DNA of 36,606 nt from Dehalococcoidia bacterium (GCA_012959765.1 DUCO01000011.1:1-36606), one strand, 5' to 3'; numbered from the stretch's first letter, positions 1 to 9,290 are shown. The notes: generated from the sequence alone by a model not told the origin. Numbers and translations are program-made.

Positions 1-38
1 GCGTGCGCGGAGGGTTCGACTCCCTTGCACTCCCGCCA
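1..38 (+). tRNA. selC: tRNA-Sec (selenocysteine), 3' part only
   Basis: Seen: a T-arm with loop TTCGACT (15-21) and 5-bp stem (10-14 with 22-26, last pair G-U), then an 8-nt acceptor strand GCACTCCC (27-34), G73 at 35 and encoded CCA at 36-38. Acceptor plus T-stem is therefore 13 bp (8+5), the bacterial tRNA-Sec arrangement; ordinary elongator tRNAs have 7+5. The end closely resembles E. coli selC, which also has loop TTCGACT, 8-nt acceptor strand, G73 and CCA. Bases 1-9 would be the 3' side of the long variable arm. The anticodon lies outside the window, so UCA is not seen. tRNA-Ser is the main alternative (it also has G73), but its 12-bp geometry does not fit. Confidence 0.85.
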
Positions 39-267
39 GTTCAACATAGACATTTGCAGCGAATTATGCAGGTCGCTTTGATCTTGCTCCTTAAGCACCA
101 ATACTGCGAATAGTACGAGCATTTTTCTTGTACAAACCGGTTTTTTCAATTCCTATCTAACTCACTAATGCTGCCAGCGCTAAGCCGATCCTACTTAGAT
201 CGAGCCGCCAGCAGTTGATACGAAACGTTGTCTTTTTTGAACTCAGGTATGAACCGCGTGCTCTGAA
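39..267. other. Intergenic, possible tRNA-Sec terminator
   Basis: No coding frame is supported here. A weak hairpin pairs 113-119 (GTACGAG) with 127-133 (CTTGTAC, one G-U) around a T-rich loop, followed by six T at 141-146. It could end the tRNA-Sec transcript, but the T-run is 7 nt from the stem. Nothing else was recognised. Confidence 0.3.
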
Positions 268-1230
268 CTAGCCTTGTTCGATCACGCCGTGCCAGTCTTC
301 CTTGAGTGGCCAGGTCAGCTGCTCAACGATGTCGTCGTGATCCGCATAAGAAACACGAACGTCGTCAATGCTTGAACCAACTACGTCAAGATCATCCAGA
401 CTCAGGTTTCGTAGCTCCATTGCGTATCGCAGATAGCCAACCTGTTCCAGCTTGTATCCCATCACCTGCAAGCCAACAACGTCGGCGGCGATTGCGTGAT
501 GCGCCGCCACAACCCCGTTTGACGGCATCTCGAACCCGTCGATAGGCCCATTACCCTGCATGCCTACCGTCCCGTCAATAACGGTCAAGTCGGGGGCAAC
601 GTGCTGCGCCATCTTTGCTAGCGTCAGGTTGATCGCCTTGCTGCCCTTGTGAATTTTCTTCTTCTGCTCTCGACCCGAAAGTGTGCCAACAAGGATGTTC
701 TTTAGTCCCAGAGTCACCACAACGTTGTTGTGAGTTTTCATCGGGCAGACAGAAACTACGTACGACTCAGAAAGTCTTTTCGACATGTACAGAGTCTGAG
801 GGTTAAGCTTGTCGTCGAAAGCGGGAACTGGAATACGATCAGCAGTGTTCAGATCCATAAACTCGATGTTGAAATCTTTGGTGAGATCGCGGTATCCGTA
901 GTTATCGAAACCAGAATCGGAGGTTCCAACAGCCGGACCAACTGCAATTACGAAGTTGCTCACACCTCTCTGAGTCAGGTAATTCAGGGTCGCACGCGTC
1001 GCGTCTACGTGAGTAGCAGCAAGCTGGAATGACGTCGTTACGAAGTTCGGTTTGACCATCACTGGACGATCAGGTACCGAAATCTCCGAATCAATGAGTT
1101 GAAGCGACTCGGCCACGCCATCTGCGCGACTGGATGAGCTGGCGATACTTACCTTGATCAATGAAAACCCCCGAGAGATAACATTTGAATTTTCTTGATG
1201 GCCCGCGATGATAACTGAATCATCTGCCAC
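268..1230 (-). CDS. DUF362 domain protein
   Basis: A 320-aa protein of the DUF362 family (COG2006), whose members are poorly characterised and sometimes linked to Fe-S or corrinoid biology. Family-like segments are VMVKPNFVTT (residues about 57-66), VSVCPMKTHNNVVVTLGLKN (about 158-177) and VIDGTVGMQGNGP (about 217-229). No 4Fe-4S Cys cluster is present, so this is the short domain-only form. The longest frame begins with GTG at 1230. A TTG at 1161, giving a protein starting LIKVSIASS, is preceded by GGGG about 6 nt upstream and resembles the usual N-terminus of the family, so the true start may be there. It stands alone, divergent from the aldo/keto reductase. Family is fairly sure; reaction unknown. 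Confidence 0.75.
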   Translation of the reverse strand: MADDSVIIAGHQENSNVISRGFSLIKVSIASSSSRADGVAESLQLIDSEISVPDRPVMVKPNFVTTSFQLAATHVDATRATLNYLTQRGVSNFVIAVGPAVGTSDSGFDNYGYRDLTKDFNIEFMDLNTADRIPVPAFDDKLNPQTLYMSKRLSESYVVSVCPMKTHNNVVVTLGLKNILVGTLSGREQKKKIHKGSKAINLTLAKMAQHVAPDLTVIDGTVGMQGNGPIDGFEMPSNGVVAAHHAIAADVVGLQVMGYKLEQVGYLRYAMELRNLSLDDLDVVGSSIDDVRVSYADHDDIVEQLTWPLKEDWHGVIEQG

Positions 1231-1319
1231 ACTTTGGGTTGCTCGCTGCCCTAATCGTCATGACCGCTGGTGGTAGAGTGCGCATCGATTAGATATTTAT
1301 ACGTTTTAGGAGATTGCGC

Positions 1320-2312
1320 GTGCAGTACAAGTCACTCGGCAACACAGGCATCAAAATTTCAGAATTCGCTCTGGGTTGCTGGCCGTTCGCGGGTGGCAAG
1401 GTATGGGGACCTCAAGACGATGCTGTGTCGATATCTACTGTCCATGCCGCGCTCGAAACGGGGATCACCTTATTCGACACCGCCGAGGGCTACGACGACG
1501 ACTCACACTCGGAAGAGGTACTGGGACGAGCTCTTGCTGGTCGACGGAATGAGGCGGTTATTGCAACTAAAATCAGCCCACCTCATCTTGTGCCGAATCT
1601 CGTTGAACAAACCTGCGACGCGAGTCTGAAGCGATTGCAAACCGACTACATCGATCTCTACCAGATCCACTGGCCGAATCATGACGTTGCTGTCGAAGAT
1701 TCAATGGCCGAACTGATCAAATTACGTGATTCAGGAAAAATTCGATCAATCGGCGTTTGCAACTTTGGAGTTCAGGATCTTTCAGCTGCACTGGCGTCTG
1801 GCGATATTGTTACCGATCAACTGCCATACAACTTGCTGTGGCGACCAATCGAGGTCGAAATACAGCCCAAGTGCCTCGAAAACAACGTTGGACTTATTTG
1901 CTACAGCCCGTTAGCACAGGGTCTGCTTACCGGGCGTTACTCGTCACCAGATGAGGTTCCTGACGGGCTATCTCGTTCACGATTGTTCAGCAATGACCGG
2001 CTACTAGCCAATCACGGCGAAGACGGATGCGAAACCGAAGCGTTCGACGCTATCGATAGCGTAATAGCCGTAGCCAACAGGCTGGGAGAACACCCGGCGA
2101 AGGTTTCACTGGCATGGGTTCGCTCACGACCTGGCATAACATCGTTGCTGGTCGGTGCAAGGTCGCCCGAAGAACTGGATCTCAACATCCCGACATTCGA
2201 GTACGAATTACCAGCGGGTGTAGCCGACGAACTTTCGGCTGCGACCGAGCCGGTGAAGGCAAAGCTTGGTTCCAACGCAGACATGTGGAGCGGCGACAAT
2301 CGGATGGCGTAG
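1320..2312 (+). CDS. Aldo/keto reductase
   Basis: A cytosolic NAD(P)H-dependent oxidoreductase of the aldo/keto reductase superfamily, 330 aa, the usual length for the YghZ/Gfo-like bacterial branch. The catalytic tetrad is visible: Asp53 and Tyr58 in LFDTAEGYDDD, Lys84 in VIATKIS, and His117 in DLYQIHWPN. The C-terminal cofactor region includes SLLVGARSPEEL. The start is set at GTG 1320 because AGGAG (1308-1312) lies 7 nt upstream. The longer frame starts at TTG 1314, which is only 1 nt from that site. The gene is monocistronic and divergent from the DUF362 gene. The substrate cannot be read from sequence. Confidence 0.88.
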   Translation: MQYKSLGNTGIKISEFALGCWPFAGGKVWGPQDDAVSISTVHAALETGITLFDTAEGYDDDSHSEEVLGRALAGRRNEAVIATKISPPHLVPNLVEQTCDASLKRLQTDYIDLYQIHWPNHDVAVEDSMAELIKLRDSGKIRSIGVCNFGVQDLSAALASGDIVTDQLPYNLLWRPIEVEIQPKCLENNVGLICYSPLAQGLLTGRYSSPDEVPDGLSRSRLFSNDRLLANHGEDGCETEAFDAIDSVIAVANRLGEHPAKVSLAWVRSRPGITSLLVGARSPEELDLNIPTFEYELPAGVADELSAATEPVKAKLGSNADMWSGDNRMA

Positions 2313-2376
2313 AGCGTCTTTGGGTTGGACGGCTACTCGATTACATCGAATGAACGATAGAGGCAGGGAGGGCGGT

Positions 2377-3615
2377 CTAAGAAACCGCTACCTGCGGTGC
2401 CGAGTTTAGCGAGAAATTCTTTGTTGCGAGGTCAGCGATGTATTCGCCTATCTCCAATGAAGATGTCGCACCCGGTGACGGTGCATTCAGCACATGAATT
2501 GCGCCGGGTGACTCATCGATCCGGAAGTCGTCAATCAGATTTCCAGCTCTGCCTACAGCCTGTGCTCGCACTCCAGATCCAGTGCCGGCAAGATCTTTCT
2601 CTGTTAGTTCAGGTACCAGTGTCTGAAGGCTGTCGAGGAACACACCTTTCCGTAGTGAGCGGTTGATTTCCCAAACCCCGGTTTTCCATACGCGTATACC
2701 CATTTTCCAGAACCCCGGGTAAGTGATGGTGCGCAGGAAATCACCCAGTGAGAAATCGCGTTTTCGGTAACCCTCTCGCTTGGTTGCCAAAACTGCGTTT
2801 GGCCCGGCCTCAACCCAGCCCTTCATCGTTTGGGTCAGGTGTACACCAAGGAACGGAAATGCAGGGTCGGGCACAGGGTAGATCAGGCCTTTTACGAGGT
2901 ACTCACTCTCTTTTCGAAGCTTGTAATACTCACCACGGAACGGGATGATTCGCAGATCGGTGTCTACGCCCATGGTTTCCGCAACTACATCGGAGTGCAG
3001 GCCAGCGCAGTTGATTACATTTGTGACTTCATAGTCACCTGACGTGGTTTGAAGAACTGTTGCATCAGCGGTCGTTTTTGAGCCCTTGAGCTCGGTGTTG
3101 AATTTGATCTCGCCGCCAGCCGAACGAACCCTGTCTGCATATATCGCTGTAACGTTTCGATAGTCGACAATCCCGGTTCCGGGTACGTAAAGCGCCTTGC
3201 GTGCACTGACATGCGGCTCGATTTCGGCCATTTCGTCGTCGCTCACCATACGCAGATCTTCGACCTGGTTCTGCGTGCCGCGCTCCTCAAGTGCATTGAG
3301 TCGGTGGATACCTGCGTCATCGTGAGCGACAATTAGCTTGCCGCACGTCCAGACCGGAATTTCGTTCTCTTCACAGAACTGCGTCATCGAGGTTCGACCA
3401 CCGACGCAGAAATTGGCCTTAAGCGATCCCGACTAGTAGTAAATTCCCGAGTGAATAACCCCGGAATTGTGACCACTCTGCTGCGTGCCTTCTTTGACGT
3501 TTTTTTCGATTACAGCCAGTTTGATTTTCGGGAATCGCTCAAGCAAGTTCATTGCTGTCGAGAGCCCGATAATGCCTGCACCAATTACGACAACGTCGTA
3601 TTTATTTGAACGCAC
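2377..3615 (-). pseudogene. lhgO: L-2-hydroxyglutarate oxidase (LhgO-like), in-frame amber stop
   Basis: FAD-dependent oxidase/dehydrogenase of the DAO fold, which in relatives oxidises L-2-hydroxyglutarate to 2-oxoglutarate. From GTG 3615 the frame gives KYDVVVIGAGIIGLS (Rossmann GxGxxG), then HNSGVIHSGIYY, then TAG at 3433-3435, and continues without a shift as SGSLKANFCVGG, later CGKLIVAHD, PFRGEYYKLR and NAPSPGATSSLEIG. Relatives have Lys or Thr followed by Pro-Gly-Ser-Leu-Lys-Ala at the stop, so AAG to TAG is the simplest change. Total length of 412 codons is normal. A second start at ATG 3387 would lack the FAD motif. It is divergent from lutA, which fits a role in 2-hydroxyacid oxidation. 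Nonsense mutation, sequence error or readthrough cannot be told apart here. Confidence 0.85.
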
Positions 3616-3730
3616 TTGAATCTTTTTCTCGCTATGTTTGCAAATTATGAGAGGAAAATACCACAGCACCTGTCGCTTCGTAACGCCTAAAAAACGGTTA
3701 TTTTCAACGGGAATCTGGTAATTTCGTGTG

Positions 3731-4519
3731 ATGACTTCAACCTCATCCGACCAATCACGTCCAAAGAACGTCACACTCTTCGCTTCATGCATGGTCGACC
3801 AGATAGCACCGGCCGTTGGCGAAAGCACTGTAGACGTACTGGAATACCTTGGAATTACCGTAAATTTCCTCGACGATCAGACATGCTGCGGTCAGCCAGC
3901 ATTTAACAGCGGCTTCCGTTCAGAAGCACTTCCAGTTGCAACCAGGTTTATCGAGCTGTTCGAACGGGTGGAAGGTCCTATCGTCGTCCCTTCTGGCTCG
4001 TGCGCAGCAATGGTTCGTAACTACTACGGCGATCTTTTCCGAGACGACACAAATCTGGTTGAGCGGGCGAAGCGAGTAGGGGAACGGCTGTACGAACTTA
4101 CCGAGTTCATCAGCCATTTCTTTGGCACTAAGGCCATTGCAGGGCGCTTAGACAATTCGGCCACCTACCACAAGTGCTGCCACTTACTCAGGGAGATCGG
4201 AGTCGAAGAACAGCCGTTGGAGATGCTGTTCCAGGTCGAAGGACTTGAAATGACCCCGCTGGAACGCGCCGATGTGTGTTGCGGTTTCGGAGGCGCATTC
4301 TCGGTAAAAATGCCTGATATATCATCGGCGATTCTCGATGAAAAGCTGGATTACATAGAGGCGACGAAAGCAAACATGGTTATCGCCGCCGACACCGGAT
4401 GTGTGTATCAAATGCAGGGTGGATTGCGACGTAGAGGATCTGATGTGCAGGTGGTTCACATCGCTGAAGTGCTTTCGAAATCAATCAAGAACGTCGGTCG
4501 GGCGGAGTCTTCTGAATGA
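3731..4519 (+). CDS. lutA: LutA-like (Fe-S)-binding protein, CCG domains
   Basis: Subunit of the LutABC L-lactate oxidation complex. It is 262 aa, close to the usual 240-260. Two CCG-type cysteine motifs are visible: TCCGQPAFNSG (about residues 52-61) and DVCCGFGGAF (about 181-190). SCAAMV (about 90) and KCCHLL (about 148) add the partner cysteines of each repeat. These bind iron-sulfur centres in the family. The frame opens with GTG 3728 directly followed by ATG 3731, and I take the ATG; no good ribosome site is seen for either. The stop overlaps the start of lutB (ATGA), the usual gene order and translational coupling. The gene is divergent from the lhgO-like gene, so a shared control region at 3616-3730 is likely. 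Confidence 0.9.
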   Translation: MTSTSSDQSRPKNVTLFASCMVDQIAPAVGESTVDVLEYLGITVNFLDDQTCCGQPAFNSGFRSEALPVATRFIELFERVEGPIVVPSGSCAAMVRNYYGDLFRDDTNLVERAKRVGERLYELTEFISHFFGTKAIAGRLDNSATYHKCCHLLREIGVEEQPLEMLFQVEGLEMTPLERADVCCGFGGAFSVKMPDISSAILDEKLDYIEATKANMVIAADTGCVYQMQGGLRRRGSDVQVVHIAEVLSKSIKNVGRAESSE

Positions 4520-5952
4520 AGCCACTAACCGTTAACTTCAGATCAAAAGCCGCTGAAACGCTTCAAGATGCCCAGATTCAGCAGTCGATTGAGCATGTCT
4601 ACACAGGCTTCTTCAAGGGGCGTCTGGAAGCTGCCGGCGATACTCCCGAGTGGGAAGAACTGCGAACAAAAGGCAAGGCGATCAAGGATCACACGATCGC
4701 TCACCTTGATTACTATCTTGGGCAGCTGGCAGACAACGTCGAGAAGAACGGCGGTAGCGTGTTCTTTGCCGAAGACGCAGCCGAGGCGCGCAAGCACATC
4801 ATTGATCTGGCTCACAAACGAGAAATCAAAACCGTCATCAAGTCGAAATCGATGGTTTCTGAGGAGATGGGTCTCGCCGAAGCCATGAACGATGAAGGCT
4901 TCGAAACTATCGAAACCGATCTGGGCGAATACATCATCCAACTGGCAGGTGAAACGCCGTACCACCTGATAGCACCCGCGGTTCACAAGTCACGAACCGA
5001 TGTGGCGAAGTTACTCGACGATGATTTCAAAGAAGGCGACCCGGTCCCCGACGCCACCGAACTTACGATGATGGCGCGTGAGAAGCTGCGAGGCGTGTTC
5101 GAGCGTGCCGATATGTCGGTTACTGGTGTGAACTTTGCTGTGGCCGAATCAGGCTCAATCGCGCTGGTCACAAACGAAGGCAACGGCCGCATGTCGACCA
5201 CCGTTCCTCGTGTTCACGTTGCCGTTATGGGAATGGAGAAGATCATTCCGTCGATTCAGGACCTCAGCACTATGCTCAGAATCCTGATCCGTTCAGCGAC
5301 AGGCCAGCGAATTTCTACATACGTAACGATGGTCAACGGCAAACGTAAGCCCGACGAAGAAGAGGGACCCGAAGAGTTCCACCTCGTGATCATGAACAAC
5401 GGTCGCCAGAAGTTGCTCGCCGATCCGCAGATGCGTGAGTCGTTGAACTGCATCCGTTGTGGAGCGTGTCTGAACGCATGCCCCGTCTACCGTAAGGTTG
5501 GCGGGCATGCTTACGGATGGGTTTACCCGGGCCCAATCGGTGCGATCGTAACACCGGTTTTGACCGGGCTTAAAGACGCAAGCAATCTACCCAACGCTTC
5601 ATCCCTGTGCGGAGCATGCCATGACGCCTGCCCGGTGAAGATAAACATCCCGCGGATGCTACTGGAGCTCAGGTACCGAACCGCAGAAGGCAGTTCTGAT
5701 ATCGAAGAGCGTACGTCTGGGGCAAAGGAGCGTGGCATCTGGAAGGCATGGCGCATCGGAATGATGGGCAGGAAACGGTTCGATTGGGCGGCACGCCTTT
5801 CTCGAATTGTACTTTTACCAATTGCGAGAAATGGCTGGCTTAAGAAAACTCCCCCGCCGATCTCAGGGTGGACCTCCACCCGTGACTTCCCGCTGACCGC
5901 TTCGAAGTCTCTCAAGTCCCGACTGAGCAGCCGTGCAAAGAAGGCAAAGTAA
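4516..5952 (+). CDS. lutB: LutB-like iron-sulfur/LUD domain protein
   Basis: Central electron-transfer subunit of the LutABC lactate utilisation complex, 478 aa, the normal family length. The N-terminal two thirds is an LUD domain (for example SKSMVSEEMGL and FAVAESGSIALVTNEGNG). Two 4Fe-4S clusters follow: Cys312-315-318-322 (CIRCGACLNACPVY) and Cys365-368-372 (CGACHDACPVKINIP), each with the fourth-ligand Cys-Pro typical of ferredoxin folds. The C-terminal tail carries basic residues (GMMGRKRFDWAARLSRI). The start overlaps the lutA stop by 4 nt and the stop overlaps the lutC start (TAATG), so the three are translated as one operon. Identification is firm; L-lactate as substrate is by analogy. 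Confidence 0.95.
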   Translation: MKPLTVNFRSKAAETLQDAQIQQSIEHVYTGFFKGRLEAAGDTPEWEELRTKGKAIKDHTIAHLDYYLGQLADNVEKNGGSVFFAEDAAEARKHIIDLAHKREIKTVIKSKSMVSEEMGLAEAMNDEGFETIETDLGEYIIQLAGETPYHLIAPAVHKSRTDVAKLLDDDFKEGDPVPDATELTMMAREKLRGVFERADMSVTGVNFAVAESGSIALVTNEGNGRMSTTVPRVHVAVMGMEKIIPSIQDLSTMLRILIRSATGQRISTYVTMVNGKRKPDEEEGPEEFHLVIMNNGRQKLLADPQMRESLNCIRCGACLNACPVYRKVGGHAYGWVYPGPIGAIVTPVLTGLKDASNLPNASSLCGACHDACPVKINIPRMLLELRYRTAEGSSDIEERTSGAKERGIWKAWRIGMMGRKRFDWAARLSRIVLLPIARNGWLKKTPPPISGWTSTRDFPLTASKSLKSRLSSRAKKAK

Positions 5953-6695
5953 TGGCAGATCGAGCAACATTTATCGCCACTGTCACTGCTTCTCTGGGAA
6001 GAAGCGAGGTGCTTGCACCCCCGTCTGACACCGCAACCGCTGCTTTTGATGACACTGCCACCGCAAAATCGAACGCTGAACAAGCGATGGCAACTGCCTC
6101 AGAGCGATCGTCAGAACTTGCCGAACGCATGGCAGAAGCAGCAGCTGTGATCGGATGGAAAGTACACAGGGTGGCGAATCAAGAGGACGCCGCTAACGTG
6201 ATTGCCAGCATCTGCGAGCAAAAGAGCGCGACCTCAGTACTGCGCTCGACACACGAAGTCCTAACTCAGGTCGGCGTCGATGCCGCTGTAACGAACACCG
6301 GCGCCAGCATTGGCACCACAGAGCACTCGGGTGAAAACAGCAGTGATCTGGTCGACCAGTCGAAGACAGCGGCGTTTAAGGCCGACATCGGAATAACGGG
6401 AGTCGACTACGCCATCGCCGAAACCGGCACAGTGGTTCTTCATCCCAGAAGCGGATTATCGAGATTAGTTTCGCTGGCACCACCAACGCACATAGCGGTT
6501 CTGCGACCAGGCGAGGTTCTCGAATCACTCGACGAGCTTTTTGCGATGGAACGCAACGACTTTTCATCAGGTGAATTAGCCGGATCGATGAATCTGATAT
6601 CGGGTCCAAGCAAGACCGCCGACATCGAAGGAACTACCGTAACCGGGATTCACGGACCGCTAGAAGCGCACCTGATCATTCTAAAATACGACTAA
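5952..6695 (+). CDS. lutC: LutC-like LUD domain protein
   Basis: Third subunit of the LutABC lactate oxidation complex, 247 aa (family about 215-240). The LUD fold is shown by VDAAVTNTGASI, GITGVDYAIAETGTVVLHP (about residues 148-166), PPTHIAVLRPGEV and the terminal GIHGPLEAHLIIL. The first 60 residues are Ala/Thr/Ser-rich and more variable, as usual in the family. ATG 5952 overlaps the TAA of lutB. The stop is only 8 nt from the stop of the convergent glycerate kinase gene, leaving no room for a separate terminator. No cysteine cluster is present, as expected for LutC. Confidence 0.92.
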   Translation: MADRATFIATVTASLGRSEVLAPPSDTATAAFDDTATAKSNAEQAMATASERSSELAERMAEAAAVIGWKVHRVANQEDAANVIASICEQKSATSVLRSTHEVLTQVGVDAAVTNTGASIGTTEHSGENSSDLVDQSKTAAFKADIGITGVDYAIAETGTVVLHPRSGLSRLVSLAPPTHIAVLRPGEVLESLDELFAMERNDFSSGELAGSMNLISGPSKTADIEGTTVTGIHGPLEAHLIILKYD

Positions 6696-6703
6696 TAACA
6701 ACA

Positions 6704-7840
6704 CTAACGAGTAAGAGCTATCGCCCTGCATGCCTCTTCGGTTGCAATGGCGACTAGTCGCTTCGTATCTTCCATCGCGGTCTTTAGCGACATCGGGCGG
6801 TTTACGAGACTGAACACAGCGTCGATGCCGTGTTCGTGAACTTCCCGAAAACCGGCGCCAAGAGAGCCAGCGATTCCGATAACGGGAGTCCCGTTTCGCT
6901 TGGCTCGTTTGGCCACAGCCACGGGTGACTTGTTGAACACTGTTGATCGGTCGAACTGGCCCTCGCCAACGATAACCAGGTCGGCGTCTTTCAGATGCTT
7001 TTCCAAACTCACCGCCTCGAGCACGATATCAGCACCAAGCCTAAGTCGAGCATCGAAGAAGCCCATCAGCCCGGCACCAAGTCCGCCAGAAGCGCCAGCA
7101 CCGGGAATTTCGGCAACGTCAGTGTGAAGATCCTTGGCAATTACCTCAGCGAAGTTGGCAAGAGCAGAATCAAGTACCTGAATATCCTCTGAAGTTGCAC
7201 CTTTTTGCGGACCAAATATCGCCGAAGCACCACGAGGTCCGCATAACGGATTATTCACATCACACGCCACCACGACATTTGCTTTGGTCATACGGGGATC
7301 CATGCCGGAAATATCGATTGAAGCAAGATCGGAAAGGGCGACGCCTCCCCGGGCGATATCGTTGCCCGCTTTATCAGTCAGCTTTCCGCCCAGCGCCTGG
7401 ATCATCCCGGCGCCACCATCGTTAGTTGCACTACCTCCGACACCAATAATGAAATCGGTAAACCCGGCGTCGAGCGCCTCGGTGAACAGTTGACCAACCC
7501 CGTAAGTAGAAGCATTACGAACATCGCGCTCGTCCTGCCCCAGACGTGCCAGTCCAACAGCGTTGGCTACTTCGATAACAGCGGTTGTGCCATTGCCCAG
7601 CGCTCCCCACTGCGCATCGATAGTCCGCCCTATGGCGTCCTCAACACTGGCGGTACGAACTTCGCCGTTTGAACTGTCGACAAGCGCCTGTAACGTGCCA
7701 TCACCGCCGTCCGCCACCGGAATCAAAACAGTCTCAGCGTCAGGCCATACGCGCTTCACGCCAACCGACATTGCCTCGGCAATTTCCATGCCGGTCAAAC
7801 TTTCTTTGAAACCCTGTGGTGCAAGTACTACTTTGTTCAT
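6704..7840 (-). CDS. glxK: Glycerate kinase (type I, GlxK/GarK)
   Basis: ATP-dependent kinase that converts D-glycerate to phosphoglycerate, feeding 2-carbon acids (glyoxylate, glycolate) into lower glycolysis. The protein is 378 aa, the normal length. Family signatures are the N-terminal VVLAPQGFKESLTGMEIA, IPVADGGDGT (about residues 41-50), GVGGSATNDGGAGMIQALGG (about 153-172), SGGLGAGLMGF and VGEGQFDRSTVFNKSPV. The start is ATG 7840, with no strong ribosome site. It is convergent with lutC. With two 2-hydroxyacid dehydrogenases elsewhere in the window it could form a glyoxylate-to-glycerate route; that is inference. Confidence 0.93.
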   Translation of the reverse strand: MNKVVLAPQGFKESLTGMEIAEAMSVGVKRVWPDAETVLIPVADGGDGTLQALVDSSNGEVRTASVEDAIGRTIDAQWGALGNGTTAVIEVANAVGLARLGQDERDVRNASTYGVGQLFTEALDAGFTDFIIGVGGSATNDGGAGMIQALGGKLTDKAGNDIARGGVALSDLASIDISGMDPRMTKANVVVACDVNNPLCGPRGASAIFGPQKGATSEDIQVLDSALANFAEVIAKDLHTDVAEIPGAGASGGLGAGLMGFFDARLRLGADIVLEAVSLEKHLKDADLVIVGEGQFDRSTVFNKSPVAVAKRAKRNGTPVIGIAGSLGAGFREVHEHGIDAVFSLVNRPMSLKTAMEDTKRLVAIATEEACRAIALTR

Positions 7841-7964
7841 AAACGTGAGTATATGGATTCAACGGTAGCCATCGGTGCGGAAACGATGCCAATTTCACAC
7901 GTCTCAGGATGAGGGTGACTGCTACACTCGCCGCCGGTACCACCAATAACCAGAAACGTCGTCC

Positions 7965-9290
7965 ATGGCCGAGCGCGCTAATCTAAAAAGTTCGTTCAGT
8001 TCAGCGATCAATACAAGATCCGATGAACTGGAGCGCATAGCCCGTGACATTCTCGAACACCCCGAAAGCGGGTATCGAGAAGTTCGAACATCGAAAATTG
8101 TTGCCGATTGGTTTAGAGCCAACGGATTCGAGGTTCAAACCGGCATTGCGAAAACAGGTGTGATCGGCACCTACGACACCGGCAAGCCCGGGCCGCACAT
8201 AGCGGTTATGGGAGAGCTCGATTCGCTGATCGTCCCCGGCCATGCACACGCCGACCAAGAAACAAGCGCCGCTCATGCCTGCGGCCATCACGCACAAATC
8301 GGGTCGTTGCTAACAACTGCTTCAGGTCTGGTCGAAGCTTCAGTAAAACAGGGTCTGGACGGCAAAGTCAGCTTCATGGCTACTCCTGCCGAGGAGTACA
8401 TCGAACTTGAATATCGTGAAGAGCTGCTTGCAAAGGGCGAGATCGAGTTCTTCGGTGGTAAACAGGAGTTCATCAAACTCGGTTTTTTCGATGATGTAGA
8501 TATCGCGATGCTGACACACACCGGTGGCGAAACGCCGGGAACACTTGGCATTGGCGGGTCTAACAACGGAATGATCGGTAAAACAATTCAGTTCGTCGGC
8601 AAAGCGGCTCACGCAGGTGGATCGCCGCATCTGGGGGTCAATGCCCTCAACGCCGCTCACATTGCACTCGCTGCAATACATGCCCAGAGAGAGACGTTCC
8701 GTGATGCCGACACTGTTCGGGTCCACCCGATAATCACGAAGGGCGGGGCAGCGGTCAACTCAGTGCCTGCCGATGTTCGGCTCGAAACGTATGTGCGGGC
8801 ATCGAACGTACCGGCCATTCTCAGCACTTCAGAAAAAGTTGACCGAGCGCTGAGAGCGGGTGCGTTGGCAACCGGAGCCACGGTAAATATCTCAACCAAT
8901 CCCGGCTATCTTCCAGCGAAATACGATCCGCGATTAACCGAGATATACCGCCACAACGCCTCATCGCTAATTGGTGACGATAACGTCATCGAACTGAACC
9001 ACAGTTCTGGTTGCACCGATGTTGGTGACGTCAGCCAGATCATCTCGACTATCCAGCCAACTGCCAATGCAACCAGCGGAAATGGCCATGGCATCGACTA
9101 CCTGGTCGAAAACTACGATCTTGCCGTGATCAAAGCCGGCAAGGCGATGGGCATGACCGTGATCGACCTACTGGCCGACGACGCCGAAAAAGGCAAAAAG
9201 ATTGCCGGGACTTTCAAGGCTCCTATGACGATTAGCGAATACCTTGCACGGATGCGCAGTTTCCGATCCAGCGTCACATACGAAGAGTAG
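7965..9290 (+). CDS. M20 family amidohydrolase (first of tandem pair)
   Basis: Zn/Mn-dependent amidohydrolase of the M20D type (AbgB, hippurate and IAA-amino acid hydrolase relatives), 441 aa. It probably cleaves an N-acyl or aminoacyl amide in the cytosol. Metal-ligand motifs are HACGHH at residues 104-109 and the TPAEE carboxylate pair. The dimerisation (lid) domain begins near AAHAGGSP, a family hallmark. No signal peptide was seen. ATG 7965 fits the family N-terminus but has no clear ribosome site. The next gene, 5 nt downstream, is a paralogue sharing roughly half its residues by eye. The unusual insertion GKQEFIKLGFFDDVDIAM is shared by both copies. Substrate unknown. Confidence 0.9.
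   Translation: MAERANLKSSFSSAINTRSDELERIARDILEHPESGYREVRTSKIVADWFRANGFEVQTGIAKTGVIGTYDTGKPGPHIAVMGELDSLIVPGHAHADQETSAAHACGHHAQIGSLLTTASGLVEASVKQGLDGKVSFMATPAEEYIELEYREELLAKGEIEFFGGKQEFIKLGFFDDVDIAMLTHTGGETPGTLGIGGSNNGMIGKTIQFVGKAAHAGGSPHLGVNALNAAHIALAAIHAQRETFRDADTVRVHPIITKGGAAVNSVPADVRLETYVRASNVPAILSTSEKVDRALRAGALATGATVNISTNPGYLPAKYDPRLTEIYRHNASSLIGDDNVIELNHSSGCTDVGDVSQIISTIQPTANATSGNGHGIDYLVENYDLAVIKAGKAMGMTVIDLLADDAEKGKKIAGTFKAPMTISEYLARMRSFRSSVTYEE

Noticed and set aside
4543-4986. 147-aa minus-strand ORF
   Set aside because: Antisense to lutB, with no start context and no recognisable domain.
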